Positions 17,868 through 27,875 are shown, counted from the first letter of the stretch. The stretch is DNA of 64,000 bases from Pseudomonas quebecensis (GCF_026410085.1 NZ_CP112866.1:1302001-1366000), one strand, 5' to 3'. Numbers and translations are program-made. The notes: generated by a model not told the origin, from the letters alone.

Positions 17868-19283
17868 TTAACGAACCTGGGGGCCGATGAATCGGCTCTT
17901 GGCTTCGACGTGAATGCTCGGGTCATCGGCATCCTTGAGGATGAACGTCACCTCGTTGGTGCTCGACGGCACCTGTTCCGGCGCACTCGACAGTTCCACC
18001 GGCATGCTCACGATATCCCCGGCGGCCACCTTGATTTCGCGTCGGCCCTGCAGCTTGAGGTCCGGCAGGCCGTCGGCATCGAGCACGTAGGTATGGTCGC
18101 GCTGGTCTTTGTTCATGATTTTCAGGCTGTAGACGTTTTCGATGCGACCTTCGGCGTTTTCGCGAAACAGTACGCGGTCCTTGCTGACGTCGAAGCCCAC
18201 CAGCGAGCGCATGAAGAACGCTGTGACCAGCAGGCTGATCATCGCCAGCAATACCAGTGCGTAGCCGATCAGGCGAGGGCGCAGCTTGTGGGTCTTCTGA
18301 CCGGACAGGTTATGTTCGGTGGTGTAGCTGATCAGGCCGCGCGGGTATTCCATCTTGTCCATGATGTTGTCGCAGGCGTCGATGCACGCCGCGCAGCCGA
18401 TGCATTCGATCTGCAGCCCGTCACGGATGTCGATGCCGGTCGGGCAGACCTGGACGCACATGGTGCAGTCGATGCAGTCGCCCAGGCCCTGGGCCTTGTA
18501 ATCCGCACCCTTTTTACGCGGCCCACGCAGTTCGCCACGGCGCGGGTCGTAGGAGACGATCAGGGTGTCCTTGTCGAACATCACGCTCTGGAACCGCGCA
18601 TACGGGCACATGTAGATGCACACCTGCTCGCGCAGCCAGCCGGCATTGCCATAGGTGGCCAGGGTGAAGAAGCCCACCCAGAAATACGACCAGCCATCAG
18701 CCTGGCCGGTGAAGAAGTCGAATACCAATTCGCGGATCGGCGAGAAGTAACCCACGAAGGTCATGCCGGTGACGAAACCGATGATCAGCCACAGGCTGTG
18801 CTTGCTGAACTTGCGCAGGAATTTGTTGGCGCTCATCGGCGCTTTGTCGAGCTTGATGCGCTGGTTGCGGTCGCCTTCGGTGACTTTTTCGCACCACATG
18901 AAGATCCACGTCCACACGCTTTGCGGGCAGGTATAGCCGCACCACACACGCCCGGCGTACACGGTGATAAAGAACAGGCCGAACGCGGCGACGATCAGGA
19001 TGCCCGACAGCAGGATGAAATCCTGGGGCCAGAACGTGGCACCAAAAATAAAGAACTTACGTTCCGGCAGGTTCCACCATACGGCCTGGTGACCGCCCCA
19101 GTTCAGCCACACTGTGCCGAAGTACAGCAGGAACAGTCCGGCACCGCCGAGCATACGCAGATTACGGAACAGGCCGGTGAAGGCGCGGGTGTAGATTTTC
19201 TCGCGCGCGGCGTAGAGATCGACCGTCTGGCTCGAATGTTTGGCAGGCGGGGTAACGTCATGTACCGGTATTTGGTCGCTCAT
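17868..19283 (-). CDS. ccoG: CcoG, cytochrome c oxidase accessory protein (cupric reductase type)
   Basis: 471 residues. Several membrane helices, a CGYTCPQSVW site and two [4Fe-4S] motifs (CIDCTMCVQVCP and CIGCAACIDACD) in the cytoplasmic part, then a C-terminal Ig-like domain. CcoG is reported to reduce Cu(II) for delivery to the oxidase. The start is MSDQIPVHD at 19283. An extra in-frame ATG lies directly upstream at 19286, and the ORF can extend to 19331 without family-like sequence. An Anr-type box lies about 160 bases upstream. Confidence 0.95.
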   Translation of the reverse strand: MSDQIPVHDVTPPAKHSSQTVDLYAAREKIYTRAFTGLFRNLRMLGGAGLFLLYFGTVWLNWGGHQAVWWNLPERKFFIFGATFWPQDFILLSGILIVAAFGLFFITVYAGRVWCGYTCPQSVWTWIFMWCEKVTEGDRNQRIKLDKAPMSANKFLRKFSKHSLWLIIGFVTGMTFVGYFSPIRELVFDFFTGQADGWSYFWVGFFTLATYGNAGWLREQVCIYMCPYARFQSVMFDKDTLIVSYDPRRGELRGPRKKGADYKAQGLGDCIDCTMCVQVCPTGIDIRDGLQIECIGCAACIDACDNIMDKMEYPRGLISYTTEHNLSGQKTHKLRPRLIGYALVLLAMISLLVTAFFMRSLVGFDVSKDRVLFRENAEGRIENVYSLKIMNKDQRDHTYVLDADGLPDLKLQGRREIKVAAGDIVSMPVELSSAPEQVPSSTNEVTFILKDADDPSIHVEAKSRFIGPQVR

Positions 19284-19436
19284 CATTGCATCCCACGGCG
19301 GTGGAGATTTGCCTCGGCCAGTACGTGCCAACCGCGGTCAAATTAGGGGTGTTGCAGTAGCGTAATGATACGCCCCCGATGGTACGCCAAGGGTGCGACC
19401 TTTGGTCGCGTTGGGGGAAATCAATTGATGGTGTAC

Positions 19437-19450
19437 GTGATCTGGATCAA
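19437..19450 (-). promoter_or_regulatory. Anr box upstream of ccoG
   Basis: On the minus strand this reads TTGAT-CCAG-ATCAC, 9 of 10 consensus positions. It is centred about 160 bases before ccoG, between the toxin gene and ccoG, so the assembly genes probably have their own low-oxygen promoter. Confidence 0.7.
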
Positions 19451-19490
19451 TTGACTTGGGAAGTATGGACGGTTCCTATCGGTTAGGCGG

Positions 19491-19901
19491 TCATTCGTCC
19501 CACGGATTGATCAGTGGAACGCCGCTGGATTTGAAATCGCTGACGTTGCGCGTGACAACTGTGAGCCCATGGACCAGAGCGGTCGCGGCAATCAATGCAT
19601 CGCTTTCGTTCGCTTGGTCCGGCACATGCAGGTGTGCACAACGCAGCGCGACGGCTGCATCCACCGGCAGAATTCTGGCATCGAAAGCGGGTATCACATG
19701 ACGCTTGAGCCAGGTTCGCAACACTTTCCCCTGAGCCGGGTCTCGCCGCTCCATACGCAAGACCCCGGTTTCCAATTCTTTCAAGGTGATTGCCGAAATA
19801 AACAGACGCGGAGCAATGACACTTTTGGCCCAGGCGACCACGTTTGCATCAGCCTGGGGTTTACGAAGTTCAGAAATGACGTTGGTGTCGAGTAGATACA
19901 T
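19491..19901 (-). CDS. VapC/FitB-type PIN-domain toxin
   Basis: 136 residues. The PIN ribonuclease acidic residues are recognisable: YLLDTNVISELRK (first Asp), the central ELETG Glu, and the DALIAATALVHGLTVVTRNVSDF segment with the later Asp residues. The ATG at 19901 overlaps the antitoxin stop by one base (TGATG). A TTG three bases upstream-in-frame is less likely. The pair lies between ccoG and ccoP1, which I expect to be adjacent in relatives, so it is probably an insertion. Confidence 0.92.
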   Translation of the reverse strand: MYLLDTNVISELRKPQADANVVAWAKSVIAPRLFISAITLKELETGVLRMERRDPAQGKVLRTWLKRHVIPAFDARILPVDAAVALRCAHLHVPDQANESDALIAATALVHGLTVVTRNVSDFKSSGVPLINPWDE

Positions 19902-20155
19902 CAAGAGAGGTCCACGGGTCGATGAGTGATCACGGCACGTTCGGTTTCGAAGTCGATCTCTGCCGCTTCCGGCATCACCAACAGGTCAACGATGTCGGCA
20001 TTGAGCCCTGTCAGTTTCTGATAGTCCTCAATGCTTAGCAGTACATGGGCAGGCTTGCCGCGATCGGTGATAAAAACCGGCCCTTGGCGGGTGGCTTTTT
20101 TGGCACCACTTGTGTCTTGGTTGAATTCGCGGCTGGAAATGGTCGTGATGGTCAT
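19901..20155 (-). CDS. Phd/YefM-type antitoxin
   Basis: 84 residues starting MTITTISSREFNQDTSGAKK, the N-terminal DNA-binding half of the Phd/YefM fold, with 'GPVFITDRGKPAHVLLSIEDYQ' as the family core. The C-terminal ~25 acidic residues would neutralise the PIN toxin encoded next. GGGAGG precedes the ATG. Complexes of this type usually repress their own promoter. Confidence 0.92.
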   Translation of the reverse strand: MTITTISSREFNQDTSGAKKATRQGPVFITDRGKPAHVLLSIEDYQKLTGLNADIVDLLVMPEAAEIDFETERAVITHRPVDLS

Positions 20156-20270
20156 GGGGGCCTCCCACTTGTCGGGGTGAATGTAGTTACGTTACTACTC
20201 TCCGGTAGCAAGCTTCAAGCGGCAAGCCACAAGGGGTAGAGCGTCGGTTGAGTTATCGCTGCGTCTTGAA

Positions 20271-20313
20271 CGAGAAAAGCCCCGCCAGCGTTCGCTGTAC
20301 GGGGCTTTTCTCG
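20271..20313 (-). terminator. Terminator after the ccoNOQP-1 operon
   Basis: A perfect 14-base stem CGAGAAAAGCCCCG/CGGGGCTTTTCTCG is downstream of ccoP1. It is itself flanked by an imperfect inverted repeat of the AGCTTCAAGCGGCAAGC type (about 20210-20225 and 20318-20333), a common Pseudomonas intergenic motif. Confidence 0.85.
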
Positions 20314-20333
20314 TGTCGCTTGCGGCTTGAGCT

Positions 20334-21296
20334 TTAATCCTGCTTCTGTGACAAGCTGTAAACATACGCCGCGAGCAAGTGCACCTTGTCGTTGCCCTGC
20401 AGTTGCTCCTGCGCAGGCATCTGGCCCTGGCGGCCGTAGCGGATGGTTTGCTGCAACTGAGCGAAGCTCGAACCGTAGATGAACGCGCCGGGATGAGTCA
20501 GGTCGGGCGCGCCCATGGCGGGGGTGCCTTTGCCGGCAGGGCCGTGGCAGGCCACGCAGTTGGCGGCGAAGAGTTTTTCACCGTTGGCCACGTCGGCCTT
20601 GGCGCCTTCAGGCAATTTGCGCCCGTCGAGTTTGGTCACCACAAAGCCGGCCACATCGGCCACGCCTTGTTCGCCGATCACTTCGGCCCAGCCTGGCATC
20701 ACCGCGTGGCGGCCTTTGAGGATGGTTTCCTTGATGGTGTTGGGTTCGCCGCCCCAGCGCCAGTCGGCGTCGGTCAGGTTGGGGAAGCCATAGGCGCCTT
20801 TGGCGTCGGAGCCGTGGCACACCGAGCAGTTGGAGGCAAACAGGCGGCCGCCCATTTTCAGTGCTTGCGGGTCTTTGGCGACTTCTTCAATCGGCATCGA
20901 CGCGAATTTGGCGAAGATCGGCCCGAACTTGGCATCCGACCTGGCCATTTCCTTTTCCCATTCGTGTACGCCGGTCCAGCCGGTCTGGCCGTTGGCGAAA
21001 GGGGTTTGCTTGTCGTTGTCGAGGTAGTTGTAGCCCGGCAGCAGGCCTTTCCAGTTGCCCAGGCCCGGGTAAAGCACCAGGTAACCGAGGGCAAAGACGA
21101 TGGTGCCGACGAACAGCATGAACCACCACTTAGGCAGCGGGTTGTCGTACTCCTCGATGCCATCGAACGAGTGGCCGACGGTTTCGTCGGTTTGCTCGGC
21201 GCGCTGGCCCTTGCGGGTCGACAGCAGCAGCCAGGTCAGGGCGAAGATGGTACCCAGACTGAGGACTGTGACGTACAGACTCCAGAACGTAGTCAT
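20334..21296 (-). CDS. ccoP1: Cytochrome c oxidase cbb3-type, subunit III (copy 1)
   Basis: 320 residues, membrane-anchored di-haem cytochrome c. Two N-terminal helices (about 1-30 and 55-80) are followed by two c-type haem sites, CSVCH and CVACH, in the C-terminal two thirds. It passes electrons to CcoO and CcoN. The start overlaps the end of ccoQ1 by 4 bases (ATGA). It is about 60-70% alike by eye to copy 2. Confidence 0.96.
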   Translation of the reverse strand: MTTFWSLYVTVLSLGTIFALTWLLLSTRKGQRAEQTDETVGHSFDGIEEYDNPLPKWWFMLFVGTIVFALGYLVLYPGLGNWKGLLPGYNYLDNDKQTPFANGQTGWTGVHEWEKEMARSDAKFGPIFAKFASMPIEEVAKDPQALKMGGRLFASNCSVCHGSDAKGAYGFPNLTDADWRWGGEPNTIKETILKGRHAVMPGWAEVIGEQGVADVAGFVVTKLDGRKLPEGAKADVANGEKLFAANCVACHGPAGKGTPAMGAPDLTHPGAFIYGSSFAQLQQTIRYGRQGQMPAQEQLQGNDKVHLLAAYVYSLSQKQD

Positions 21297-21478
21297 TCTT
21301 TGTTACTCCTAGAAGCTTGCTCGACGTGCTTGATGGCTTCGGGGTCATCCGCAAAGGGCAGCATGGTTGCGTCGTCAAACTCCGACTTGCGCTTGGGGCT
21401 GAACACCCACAGCGCCAGGCCGATAAAGGCCACCATCACCACAACGGTGCCCAGGCCACGAATCATCCCGATATCCAT
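21293..21478 (-). CDS. ccoQ1: cbb3 oxidase subunit CcoQ (copy 1)
   Basis: 61 residues with one membrane helix ([19 protein letters not shown]) and the typical 'LPFADDPE' motif near the C-terminus. CcoQ stabilises the oxidase complex. It overlaps ccoP1 by 4 bases and follows ccoO1 by 6 bases. Confidence 0.94.
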   Translation of the reverse strand: MDIGMIRGLGTVVVMVAFIGLALWVFSPKRKSEFDDATMLPFADDPEAIKHVEQASRSNKE

Positions 21479-21484
21479 GAAGAA

Positions 21485-22093
21485 TCACCGTTTGCTTTTG
21501 ATGATGGTGCCCAAGCCCTGCAGGTAGGCCACCAATGCGTCCATTTCGGTCTTGCCCTTCACCGCAGCGGCTGCACCGGCGATGTCTTCGTCGGTGTAGG
21601 GCACGCCCAGGGTGCGCAGGACTTCCATCTTCTTCGCGGTGTCCTTGCCGTCGAGCTTGTTTTCCACGAGGAACGGGTACGCCGGCATTTTCGACTCAGG
21701 CACTACGTTGCGCGGGTTGTACAAGTGCGCACGGTGCCAGTCATCGGAGTAACGCCCGCCGACACGGGCCAGGTCCGGGCCGGTGCGCTTGGAACCCCAC
21801 AGGAACGGATGGTCCCACACGCTTTCACCGGCCACCGAGTAGTGGCCGTAGCGTTCGGTTTCGGCGCGGAACGGGCGGATCATCTGCGAGTGGCAGCCCA
21901 CGCAGCCGTTGGCGATATAGACGTCGCGGCCTTCCAGTTCGAGGGCGGTGCGCGGCTTCATGCCTTCGACCGGTTTGTTGGTCACGTCCTGGAAGAACAG
22001 CGGAACGATTTGGGTCAACCCACCGATACTCACGGCGATGACCATGAAGAAGGCCAGCAGGCCGATATTCTTCTCGACGACTTCATGCTTCAT
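21485..22093 (-). CDS. ccoO1: Cytochrome c oxidase cbb3-type, subunit II (copy 1)
   Basis: 202 residues, mono-haem cytochrome c anchored by an N-terminal helix ([23 protein letters not shown]). The haem c site is [12 protein letters not shown]. It starts at the last base of ccoN1 (22093), giving a translationally coupled pair. Long stretches are near-identical to ccoO2. Confidence 0.96.
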   Translation of the reverse strand: MKHEVVEKNIGLLAFFMVIAVSIGGLTQIVPLFFQDVTNKPVEGMKPRTALELEGRDVYIANGCVGCHSQMIRPFRAETERYGHYSVAGESVWDHPFLWGSKRTGPDLARVGGRYSDDWHRAHLYNPRNVVPESKMPAYPFLVENKLDGKDTAKKMEVLRTLGVPYTDEDIAGAAAAVKGKTEMDALVAYLQGLGTIIKSKR

Positions 22094-23535
22094 CAGTGGG
22101 CTCCCACAACGGCGATCTTGGCGGCGGCTTCGGCTTCGGCCGGGTCGGAGGCACGCACGGTGCGCCAGACGTTATAGGCCATGAACAGCATGCCGGTAGC
22201 AAAGAACGCGCCGCCCAGGGCACGGACGATGTAACCCGGATGGCTGGCTTGCAGCGCTTCGACGAAGGAGTAGGTGAGGGTGCCGTCATCGTTGATCGCA
22301 CGCCACATCAAGCCCTGGGTGATGCCGTTGACCCACATCGAAGCGATGTAAAGCACCGTGCCGATGGTGGCGAGCCAGAAGTGCGTATTGATCAGCCCGA
22401 CGCTGTGCATCTGCACGCGGCCGAACAGTTTGGGGATCATGTGGTACAGCGCGCCGATGGAGATCATCGCCACCCAGCCGAGGGCGCCGGCGTGTACGTG
22501 GCCGATGGTCCAGTCGGTGTAGTGGGAGAGCGAGTTGACGGTCTTGATCGCCATCATCGGCCCTTCGAAGGTCGACATGCCGTAGAACGCCAGCGACACC
22601 ACCAAAAAGCGCAGGATCGGATCGGTGCGCAACTTATGCCAGGCGCCCGAGAGGGTCATCATGCCGTTGATCATGCCGCCCCAGCTTGGCGCCAGCAGGA
22701 TGATCGACATGGCCATGCCCAGGGACTGCGCCCAGTCCGGCAGCGCGGTGTAGTGCAGATGGTGAGGGCCGGCCCAGATGTACAGGGTGATCAGCGCCCA
22801 GAAGTGCACGATGGACAGGCGATAGGAGTAGATGGGGCGTTCGGCCTGTTTGGGCACGAAGTAGTACATCATCCCCAGGAACCCGGTGGTCAGGAAGAAA
22901 CCTACGGCATTGTGGCCGTACCACCACTGGATCATCGCGTCCGTTGCACCGGCGTAGGCCGAGTAGGACTTGAACAGGCTGACCGGCAACGAGGCGTGGT
23001 TGACGATATGCAGCATCGCCGTCACCAGGATGAAGGCACCGTAGAACCAGTTGCCCACATAGATATGCTTGGTCTTGCGCTTGACGATGGTGCCGAAGAA
23101 CACCACTGCGTAGGTCACCCAGACGATGGCGAGCAAAATCGCGATCGGCCATTCCAGCTCGGCGTATTCCTTGGTGGTGGTGTAACCCAGCGGCAAGGTG
23201 ACGATGGCGCCGATGATGACCGCTTGCCAACCCCAGAAGGTGAAGGCGGCGAGGCTATCGGAGATCAGTCGCGTCTGGCAGGTTCGCTGCACGACATAGT
23301 AGGAGGTGGCAAACAATGCACATCCGCCGAAGGCGAAGATCACCAGGTTGGTGTGCAGCGGGCGCAGGCGACCGAAGGTCGTCCAGGGCAGGTCGAAATT
23401 CAATTCCGGCCAGACCAGTTGCGAGGCGATGAACACCCCGAGCCCCATGCCAAGGATCCCCCAGACCACCGTCATGATGGCGAACTGGCGGACTACCTTA
23501 TAGTTATAAGCAGTCGGACTGATTGCTGTGCTCAT
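22093..23535 (-). CDS. ccoN1: Cytochrome c oxidase cbb3-type, catalytic subunit I (copy 1)
   Basis: 480 residues, twelve membrane helices with the six conserved His of cbb3 oxidases (for example in [19 protein letters not shown] and [15 protein letters not shown]). It is the oxygen-reducing, proton-pumping subunit with a haem b-b3/CuB site. ATG 23535 ([13 protein letters not shown]) is chosen over upstream in-frame codons because it matches the start of copy 2. A weaker Anr-like box is centred about 92 bases upstream. Confidence 0.96.
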   Translation of the reverse strand: MSTAISPTAYNYKVVRQFAIMTVVWGILGMGLGVFIASQLVWPELNFDLPWTTFGRLRPLHTNLVIFAFGGCALFATSYYVVQRTCQTRLISDSLAAFTFWGWQAVIIGAIVTLPLGYTTTKEYAELEWPIAILLAIVWVTYAVVFFGTIVKRKTKHIYVGNWFYGAFILVTAMLHIVNHASLPVSLFKSYSAYAGATDAMIQWWYGHNAVGFFLTTGFLGMMYYFVPKQAERPIYSYRLSIVHFWALITLYIWAGPHHLHYTALPDWAQSLGMAMSIILLAPSWGGMINGMMTLSGAWHKLRTDPILRFLVVSLAFYGMSTFEGPMMAIKTVNSLSHYTDWTIGHVHAGALGWVAMISIGALYHMIPKLFGRVQMHSVGLINTHFWLATIGTVLYIASMWVNGITQGLMWRAINDDGTLTYSFVEALQASHPGYIVRALGGAFFATGMLFMAYNVWRTVRASDPAEAEAAAKIAVVGAH

Positions 23536-23620
23536 TCTAAGGTTCCACGGTTTAGGTTTTTTTATAGGTAAAAATCGGCCGCAAGTATGTAGAAAGCGAG
23601 GGGTCATTGCAACGCAATGG

Positions 23621-23634
23621 CTGACCTGTATCAA
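23621..23634 (-). promoter_or_regulatory. Weak Anr-like box upstream of ccoN1
   Basis: The minus strand reads TTGAT-ACAG-GTCAG, 8 of 10 positions of TTGAT-N4-ATCAA, with one perfect half-site. It is centred about 92 bases before ccoN1. In P. aeruginosa the cco-1 operon is largely Anr-independent, so this may bind weakly or not at all. Confidence 0.45.
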
Positions 23635-23867
23635 TGCGTTCCACGCCAGATTCTGCGCCCTTTCCATGTTTAGCGTAAGGACAAAATCCGAAATAGAAAG
23701 CTGATCGAGTGGACAGGAAAATTTGCGGGTCGCAACGCTGCTCGTCGCGCACACCAGGATCGGTCCACTGTGCAAGCAAGCGTAGACCCGAATGGGAGGA
23801 GGGGAAAGGTTTGCCTGAGAGGGGTGCGACACTTGGTCGCGCGGCTCGGTCAGGAACCGCTGCCGGT

Positions 23868-23896
23868 AAAAAAGGGCCGCCCCGGGAGGGGCGGCC
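23868..23896 (-). terminator. Terminator after the ccoNOQP-2 operon
   Basis: A 9-base stem GGCCGCCCC/GGGGCGGCC with a GGGA loop is followed on the minus strand by a T-run. It lies directly downstream of ccoP2. The rest of the ccoN1-ccoP2 gap (23536-23867) holds only the ccoN1 promoter region. Confidence 0.9.
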
Positions 23897-23904
23897 GTCA
23901 GCGC

Positions 23905-24852
23905 TTATTGCGCCTGGCTTTCTGGCTTTGCGCCATCAGCGTTGTGGGACAGGCTGTACACGTAAGCCGCCAGCAAATGCACCTTGTCGTTGCCCTGCAG
24001 GGTTTCCTGCGCGGGCATCTGGCCTTGGCGGCCGTGACGGATAGTCTGCTGCAGTTGCGCCAGGCTGGTGCCGTAGATAAAGCCGCCGGGCTCGGTCAGG
24101 TTGGGCGCGCCCATGGCTTCCACACCGTGGCCTTGCGGGCCGTGACAGGCGACGCAGGTGCTATTGAAGGTGGCCTGGCCGGCGGCCAGATCGGCGGCGC
24201 TGTCGGCCGGCAGCGGCAACTTGGCCAGGTCATGACGCACATAGGCCGCGACGTTTTTCACCCCGTCCTCGCCCAGCACTTCACCCCAGGCCGGCATTGC
24301 TGCGTGGCGGCCATTCATGATGGTGGCCTTGATCGCCTCGGCCGAACCGCCCCAGCGCCACAGGTTGTCGGCCAGGTTCGGGAAGCCATACGCGCCCTTG
24401 GCGTCCGAGCCATGGCACACCGCGCAGTTGGAGGCGAACAGGCGGCCGCCCATTTTCAGCGCCTGTGGGTCTTTGGCCACTTCTTCCACGGGCATCGCTG
24501 CGAATTTGGCGAAGATCGGCCCGAACCTGGTGTCGGCCTTGGCCATCTCCTTCTCCCACTCCTTGGCCGAGGTCCAGCCGTCTTCATAGCCCGGCAGCAC
24601 GCCTTTCCAATTGCCCAGGCCCGGGTAGAGGATCAGGTAGCCGACCGCGAACACCAGGGTGCCGGCGAACAGCATGAACCACCACTGGGGCAGCGGGTTG
24701 TCGTATTCCTCGATGCCATCGAAGGCGTGGCCCATGGTCTGGTCGACACTGCCCTTGGTCTCGCCCTTGCGGGTGCCGATCAGCAGCCAGGTCAGCCCGA
24801 TCAGGCTGCCGAGGGTCAGTACGCAGATCCATGTACTCCAGAACAGGGTCAT
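23905..24852 (-). CDS. ccoP2: Cytochrome c oxidase cbb3-type, subunit III (copy 2)
   Basis: 315 residues, the same layout as copy 1: two N-terminal membrane helices, then haem c sites CAVCH and CVACH. The loop between helices is shorter than in copy 1, and the C-terminus ends in a short polar tail (GAKPESQAQ). It overlaps ccoQ2 by 4 bases. In P. aeruginosa this position holds the low-oxygen-induced cco-2 operon. Confidence 0.96.
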   Translation of the reverse strand: MTLFWSTWICVLTLGSLIGLTWLLIGTRKGETKGSVDQTMGHAFDGIEEYDNPLPQWWFMLFAGTLVFAVGYLILYPGLGNWKGVLPGYEDGWTSAKEWEKEMAKADTRFGPIFAKFAAMPVEEVAKDPQALKMGGRLFASNCAVCHGSDAKGAYGFPNLADNLWRWGGSAEAIKATIMNGRHAAMPAWGEVLGEDGVKNVAAYVRHDLAKLPLPADSAADLAAGQATFNSTCVACHGPQGHGVEAMGAPNLTEPGGFIYGTSLAQLQQTIRHGRQGQMPAQETLQGNDKVHLLAAYVYSLSHNADGAKPESQAQ

Positions 24853-25055
24853 GGCCGAGTGCTCCTTATTGCAGGCTCTTCTTGAGCGTCGGATGGGGTG
24901 GCGGTGGGCTCATCGGCGAACGGCAGCAGGCGCGCCTGCTCGAACTCCGCATTGCGCCGATTGTTGAACACCCACAGCGACAGGCCGATAAAAGCGATGG
25001 CGACGACCAGCGTGCCAAGGCCGCGGATGGTGCCCGCATCGAATTCAAATCCCAT
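24849..25055 (-). CDS. ccoQ2: cbb3 oxidase subunit CcoQ (copy 2)
   Basis: 68 residues with one membrane helix ([20 protein letters not shown]) and the conserved 'LLPFADEP' motif. It has a longer, less conserved tail than copy 1. It lies 3 bases after ccoO2 and overlaps ccoP2 by 4 bases. Confidence 0.93.
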   Translation of the reverse strand: MGFEFDAGTIRGLGTLVVAIAFIGLSLWVFNNRRNAEFEQARLLPFADEPTATPSDAQEEPAIRSTRP

Positions 25056-25058
25056 GGC

Positions 25059-25667
25059 TCACCTCTTGCTCTTGATGGCAGTGCCGAGCACTTGCAGGTA
25101 CGACACCAGTGCGTCCATCTCGGTCTTGCCCTTGAGGCTGGCCACGGCACCCTTGATGTCGTCGTCGGTGTATGGCACGCCGAGGGTGCGCATTACGTTC
25201 AACTTGGTCTCGGTGTGGCTGCTGTCGACCTGGGCCGTGACAAGCCACGGGTAGGCCGGCATTTTCGACTCAGGCACCACGTTGCGCGGGTTGTACAAGT
25301 GCGCACGGTGCCAGTCGTCCGAGTAGCGCGCGCCGACGCGTGCCAGGTCCGGCCCGGTGCGCTTGGAGCCCCACAGGAACGGGTGGTCCCACACGCTTTC
25401 ACCGGCCACCGAGTAGTGGCCGTAGCGTTCGGTCTCGGCGCGGAACGGGCGGATCATCTGCGAGTGGCACTGCACGCAGCCTTCGCGGATGTAGATGTCG
25501 CGGCCTTCCAGCTGCAGCGCGGTGTAGGGCTTCATGCCTTCGACCGGCTTGTTGGTCACGTCCTGGAAGAACAGCGGGACGATCTGGGTCAGGCCGCCGA
25601 TGCTTACGGCAAGCACCATCAGCAGCATCAGCAGGCCGACGTTTTTTTCAATCGTTTCGTGTTTCAT
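25059..25667 (-). CDS. ccoO2: Cytochrome c oxidase cbb3-type, subunit II (copy 2)
   Basis: 202 residues, the same length as copy 1, with an N-terminal anchor ([20 protein letters not shown]) and haem c site [15 protein letters not shown] 25667 (MKHETIEK) is chosen by its 6-base spacing from GAGGAG and by match to copy 1. A second ATG directly precedes it at 25670. It follows ccoN2 by 10 bases. Confidence 0.95.
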
Positions 25668-25677
25668 CATCGACTCC

Positions 25678-27102
25678 TCAGGCCATCTGCGCGGCGGTGG
25701 CAACTTCGGCAGGCTGTGCCGAACGCACGGTGCGCCAAGTGTTGTAAGCCATCAGCAACATGCCGCTGAGGAATACCGCACCGCCCACCAGCCGCACGAT
25801 GAAGCCTGGGTGGCTGGCCACCAGGGTTTCGACGAAGGAGTAGGTCAAGGTGCCATCGTCGTTGATCGCACGCCACATCAGGCCCTGGGCGATGCCGTTG
25901 ACCCACATCGAGGCGATGTAGAGCACGGTGCCGATGGTGGCCAGCCAGAAGTGCGCGTTGATCAGGCCAAGGCTGTACATCTGCTCGCGACCGAAGACTT
26001 TCGGGATCATGTGGTACAGCGCGCCGATGGAGATCATCGCCACCCAGCCGAGGGCGCCGGCGTGTACGTGGCCGATGGTCCAGTCGGTGTAGTGGGAGAG
26101 CGAGTTGACGGTCTTGATTGCCATCATCGGCCCTTCGAAGGTCGACATGCCGTAGAACGCCAGGGACACCACCAAAAAGCGCAGGATCGGGTCGCTGCGC
26201 AACTTATGCCAGGCGCCCGAGAGGGTCATCATGCCGTTGATCATGCCGCCCCAGCTTGGCGCCAGCAGGACCAGGGACATCACCATGCCCAGGGACTGTG
26301 CCCAGTCCGGCAGCGCGGTGTAGTGCAGGTGGTGCGGACCGGCCCAGATATACAGGGTGATCAGTGCCCAGAAGTGCACGATCGACAGGCGATAGGAATA
26401 CACCGGACGCTCGGCTTGCTTGGGCACAAAGTAATACATCATGCCGAGGAAACCGGCGGTGAGGAAAAAGCCTACTGCGTTGTGCCCGTACCACCATTGC
26501 ACCATGGCATCCGTCGCACCGCCGTACAGTGAATAGGACTTGGTCAGGCTGACCGGGATTTCCAGGTTGTTGACGATATGCAGGATCGCCACGGTGATGA
26601 TGAACGCACCGAAGAACCAGTTGCCGACGTAGATGTGCTTGGTGTTGCGCTTCATCACCGTGCCGAAGAACACGATGGCGTAAGCCACCCAGACGATGGT
26701 GATCAGAATGTCGATTGGCCATTCCAGCTCGGCGTATTCCTTGGAACTGGTGTAGCCCAGCGGCAAGCTGATCGCGGCCAGCAGAATCACCAGTTGCCAG
26801 CCCCAGAAGCAGAACGCAGCGATTTTCGGCGCGAACAGCTGGGTCTGGCAGGTACGCTGCACGGAGTAGAAGGAGCTGGCGAACAGCGCACAGCCACCGA
26901 ACGCGAAGATCACCGCGTTGGTATGCAGCGGGCGCAGGCGGCCGAAGCTGGTCCAGGGCAAATCAAAGTTGAGCGCAGGCCAAACCAATTGGGCGGCGAG
27001 AAAAACCCCGAGCCCCATGCCGACGATGCCCCACACCACCGTCATAATGGCGAATTGGCGGACCACCTTGTAGTTATAGGCGGTACTTAAAGTAGTGTTC
27101 AT
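25678..27102 (-). CDS. ccoN2: Cytochrome c oxidase cbb3-type, catalytic subunit I (copy 2)
   Basis: 474 residues, with the same His set and twelve-helix plan as copy 1. ATG 27102 ([12 protein letters not shown]) is chosen over the long in-frame extension to 27309, which runs antisense into the next gene. A strong Anr box is centred about 110 bases upstream, inside the first codons of the divergent hydrolase gene. A 268-base stretch is almost identical to ccoN1. Confidence 0.96.
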
Positions 27103-27180
27103 GGTTCCCCATCCACGGTTCAACCCAAGCAGAGCGGCACTTGGGCTGGAGTTATAGGCAGACTGAATAGCGAGGCAAGC

Positions 27181-27873
27181 ATGGGCAAAGAGCACAAGGC
27201 CAGTATTGACGGGGATCAATGGGCGCAGTGTGTGCGGGAACGCGGCTGGCTCTGGGATGTCGCCTCGAACACGGCGGCGGGGCGGCCGGTGACGCTGATC
27301 CTGGCCCACGGCGCCGGCGCTCCGATGGACTCACCCTTCATGAACGACATGGCTGCACGCCTCGCCGGGCATGGCGTGAGCGTGTTGCGCTTCGAATTTC
27401 CGTATATGGCCCAGCGTCGCATCGACGGTGGAAAACGCCCGCCAAACCCGGCGCCGACATTGCTGCAGGCCTGGCGCGAGGTGTACACCGAGGTGCGACG
27501 TCATGTCGCTGGGGCCGTGGCTGTTGGCGGCAAGTCTATGGGCGGGCGCATGGCCAGCCTGTTGGCCGATGAGCTGGGCGCCGACGCACTGGTGTGCCTG
27601 GGCTACCCGTTCTACGCGGTAGGCAAACCACAGAAACCCCGGGTCGAACATCTGGCTGAGCTGAAGACGCCGACGTTGATCGTGCAGGGTGAGCGCGATG
27701 CCTTGGGCAATCGGGCCGCGGTAGAGAGTTATGCGTTATCGCCGGGCATCGAGGTGATGTGGCTGGCGGCGGGGGATCATGACTTGAAGCCATTGAAGGC
27801 TTCCGGGTTCAGTCATGAGCAGCATCTGGAGGCTGCGGCGGTGCAGGTGGGCAGGTTTCTCGGTGCCTGTTAA
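27181..27873 (+). CDS. Alpha/beta hydrolase, KANL3/Tex30-type
   Basis: 230 residues. '[17 protein letters not shown]' provides the oxyanion-hole region, '[18 protein letters not shown]' holds the nucleophile Ser elbow (G-K-S-M-G), and the late Asp and His are in '[10 protein letters not shown]' and '[10 protein letters not shown]'. The substrate is not known. GAGG lies 6 bases before ATG 27181. The first dozen codons contain the Anr box that serves ccoN2, so the start could be later (an in-frame GTG at 27232), but the N-terminal residues look family-like. Confidence 0.88.
   Translation: MGKEHKASIDGDQWAQCVRERGWLWDVASNTAAGRPVTLILAHGAGAPMDSPFMNDMAARLAGHGVSVLRFEFPYMAQRRIDGGKRPPNPAPTLLQAWREVYTEVRRHVAGAVAVGGKSMGGRMASLLADELGADALVCLGYPFYAVGKPQKPRVEHLAELKTPTLIVQGERDALGNRAAVESYALSPGIEVMWLAAGDHDLKPLKASGFSHEQHLEAAAVQVGRFLGAC
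27206..27219 (-). promoter_or_regulatory. Anr box upstream of ccoN2, inside the neighbouring coding sequence
   Basis: TTGAC-GGGG-ATCAA (minus strand TTGAT-CCCC-GTCAA) matches 9 of 10 consensus positions and is centred about 110 bases before ccoN2. It overlaps codons 9-13 of the divergent hydrolase gene. This fits low-oxygen induction of the second oxidase. Confidence 0.8.
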
Positions 27874-27875
27874 GG

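Noticed and set aside
17610..19346. 578-residue plus-strand ORF opposite ccoH and ccoG
   Set aside because: Low-information Asp/Gln/His-rich translation with no domains; the minus-strand genes are certain.
22096..23571. 491-residue plus-strand ORF opposite ccoN1
   Set aside because: Antisense shadow; the same kind of shadow appears opposite ccoN2, as expected from shared codon pattern.
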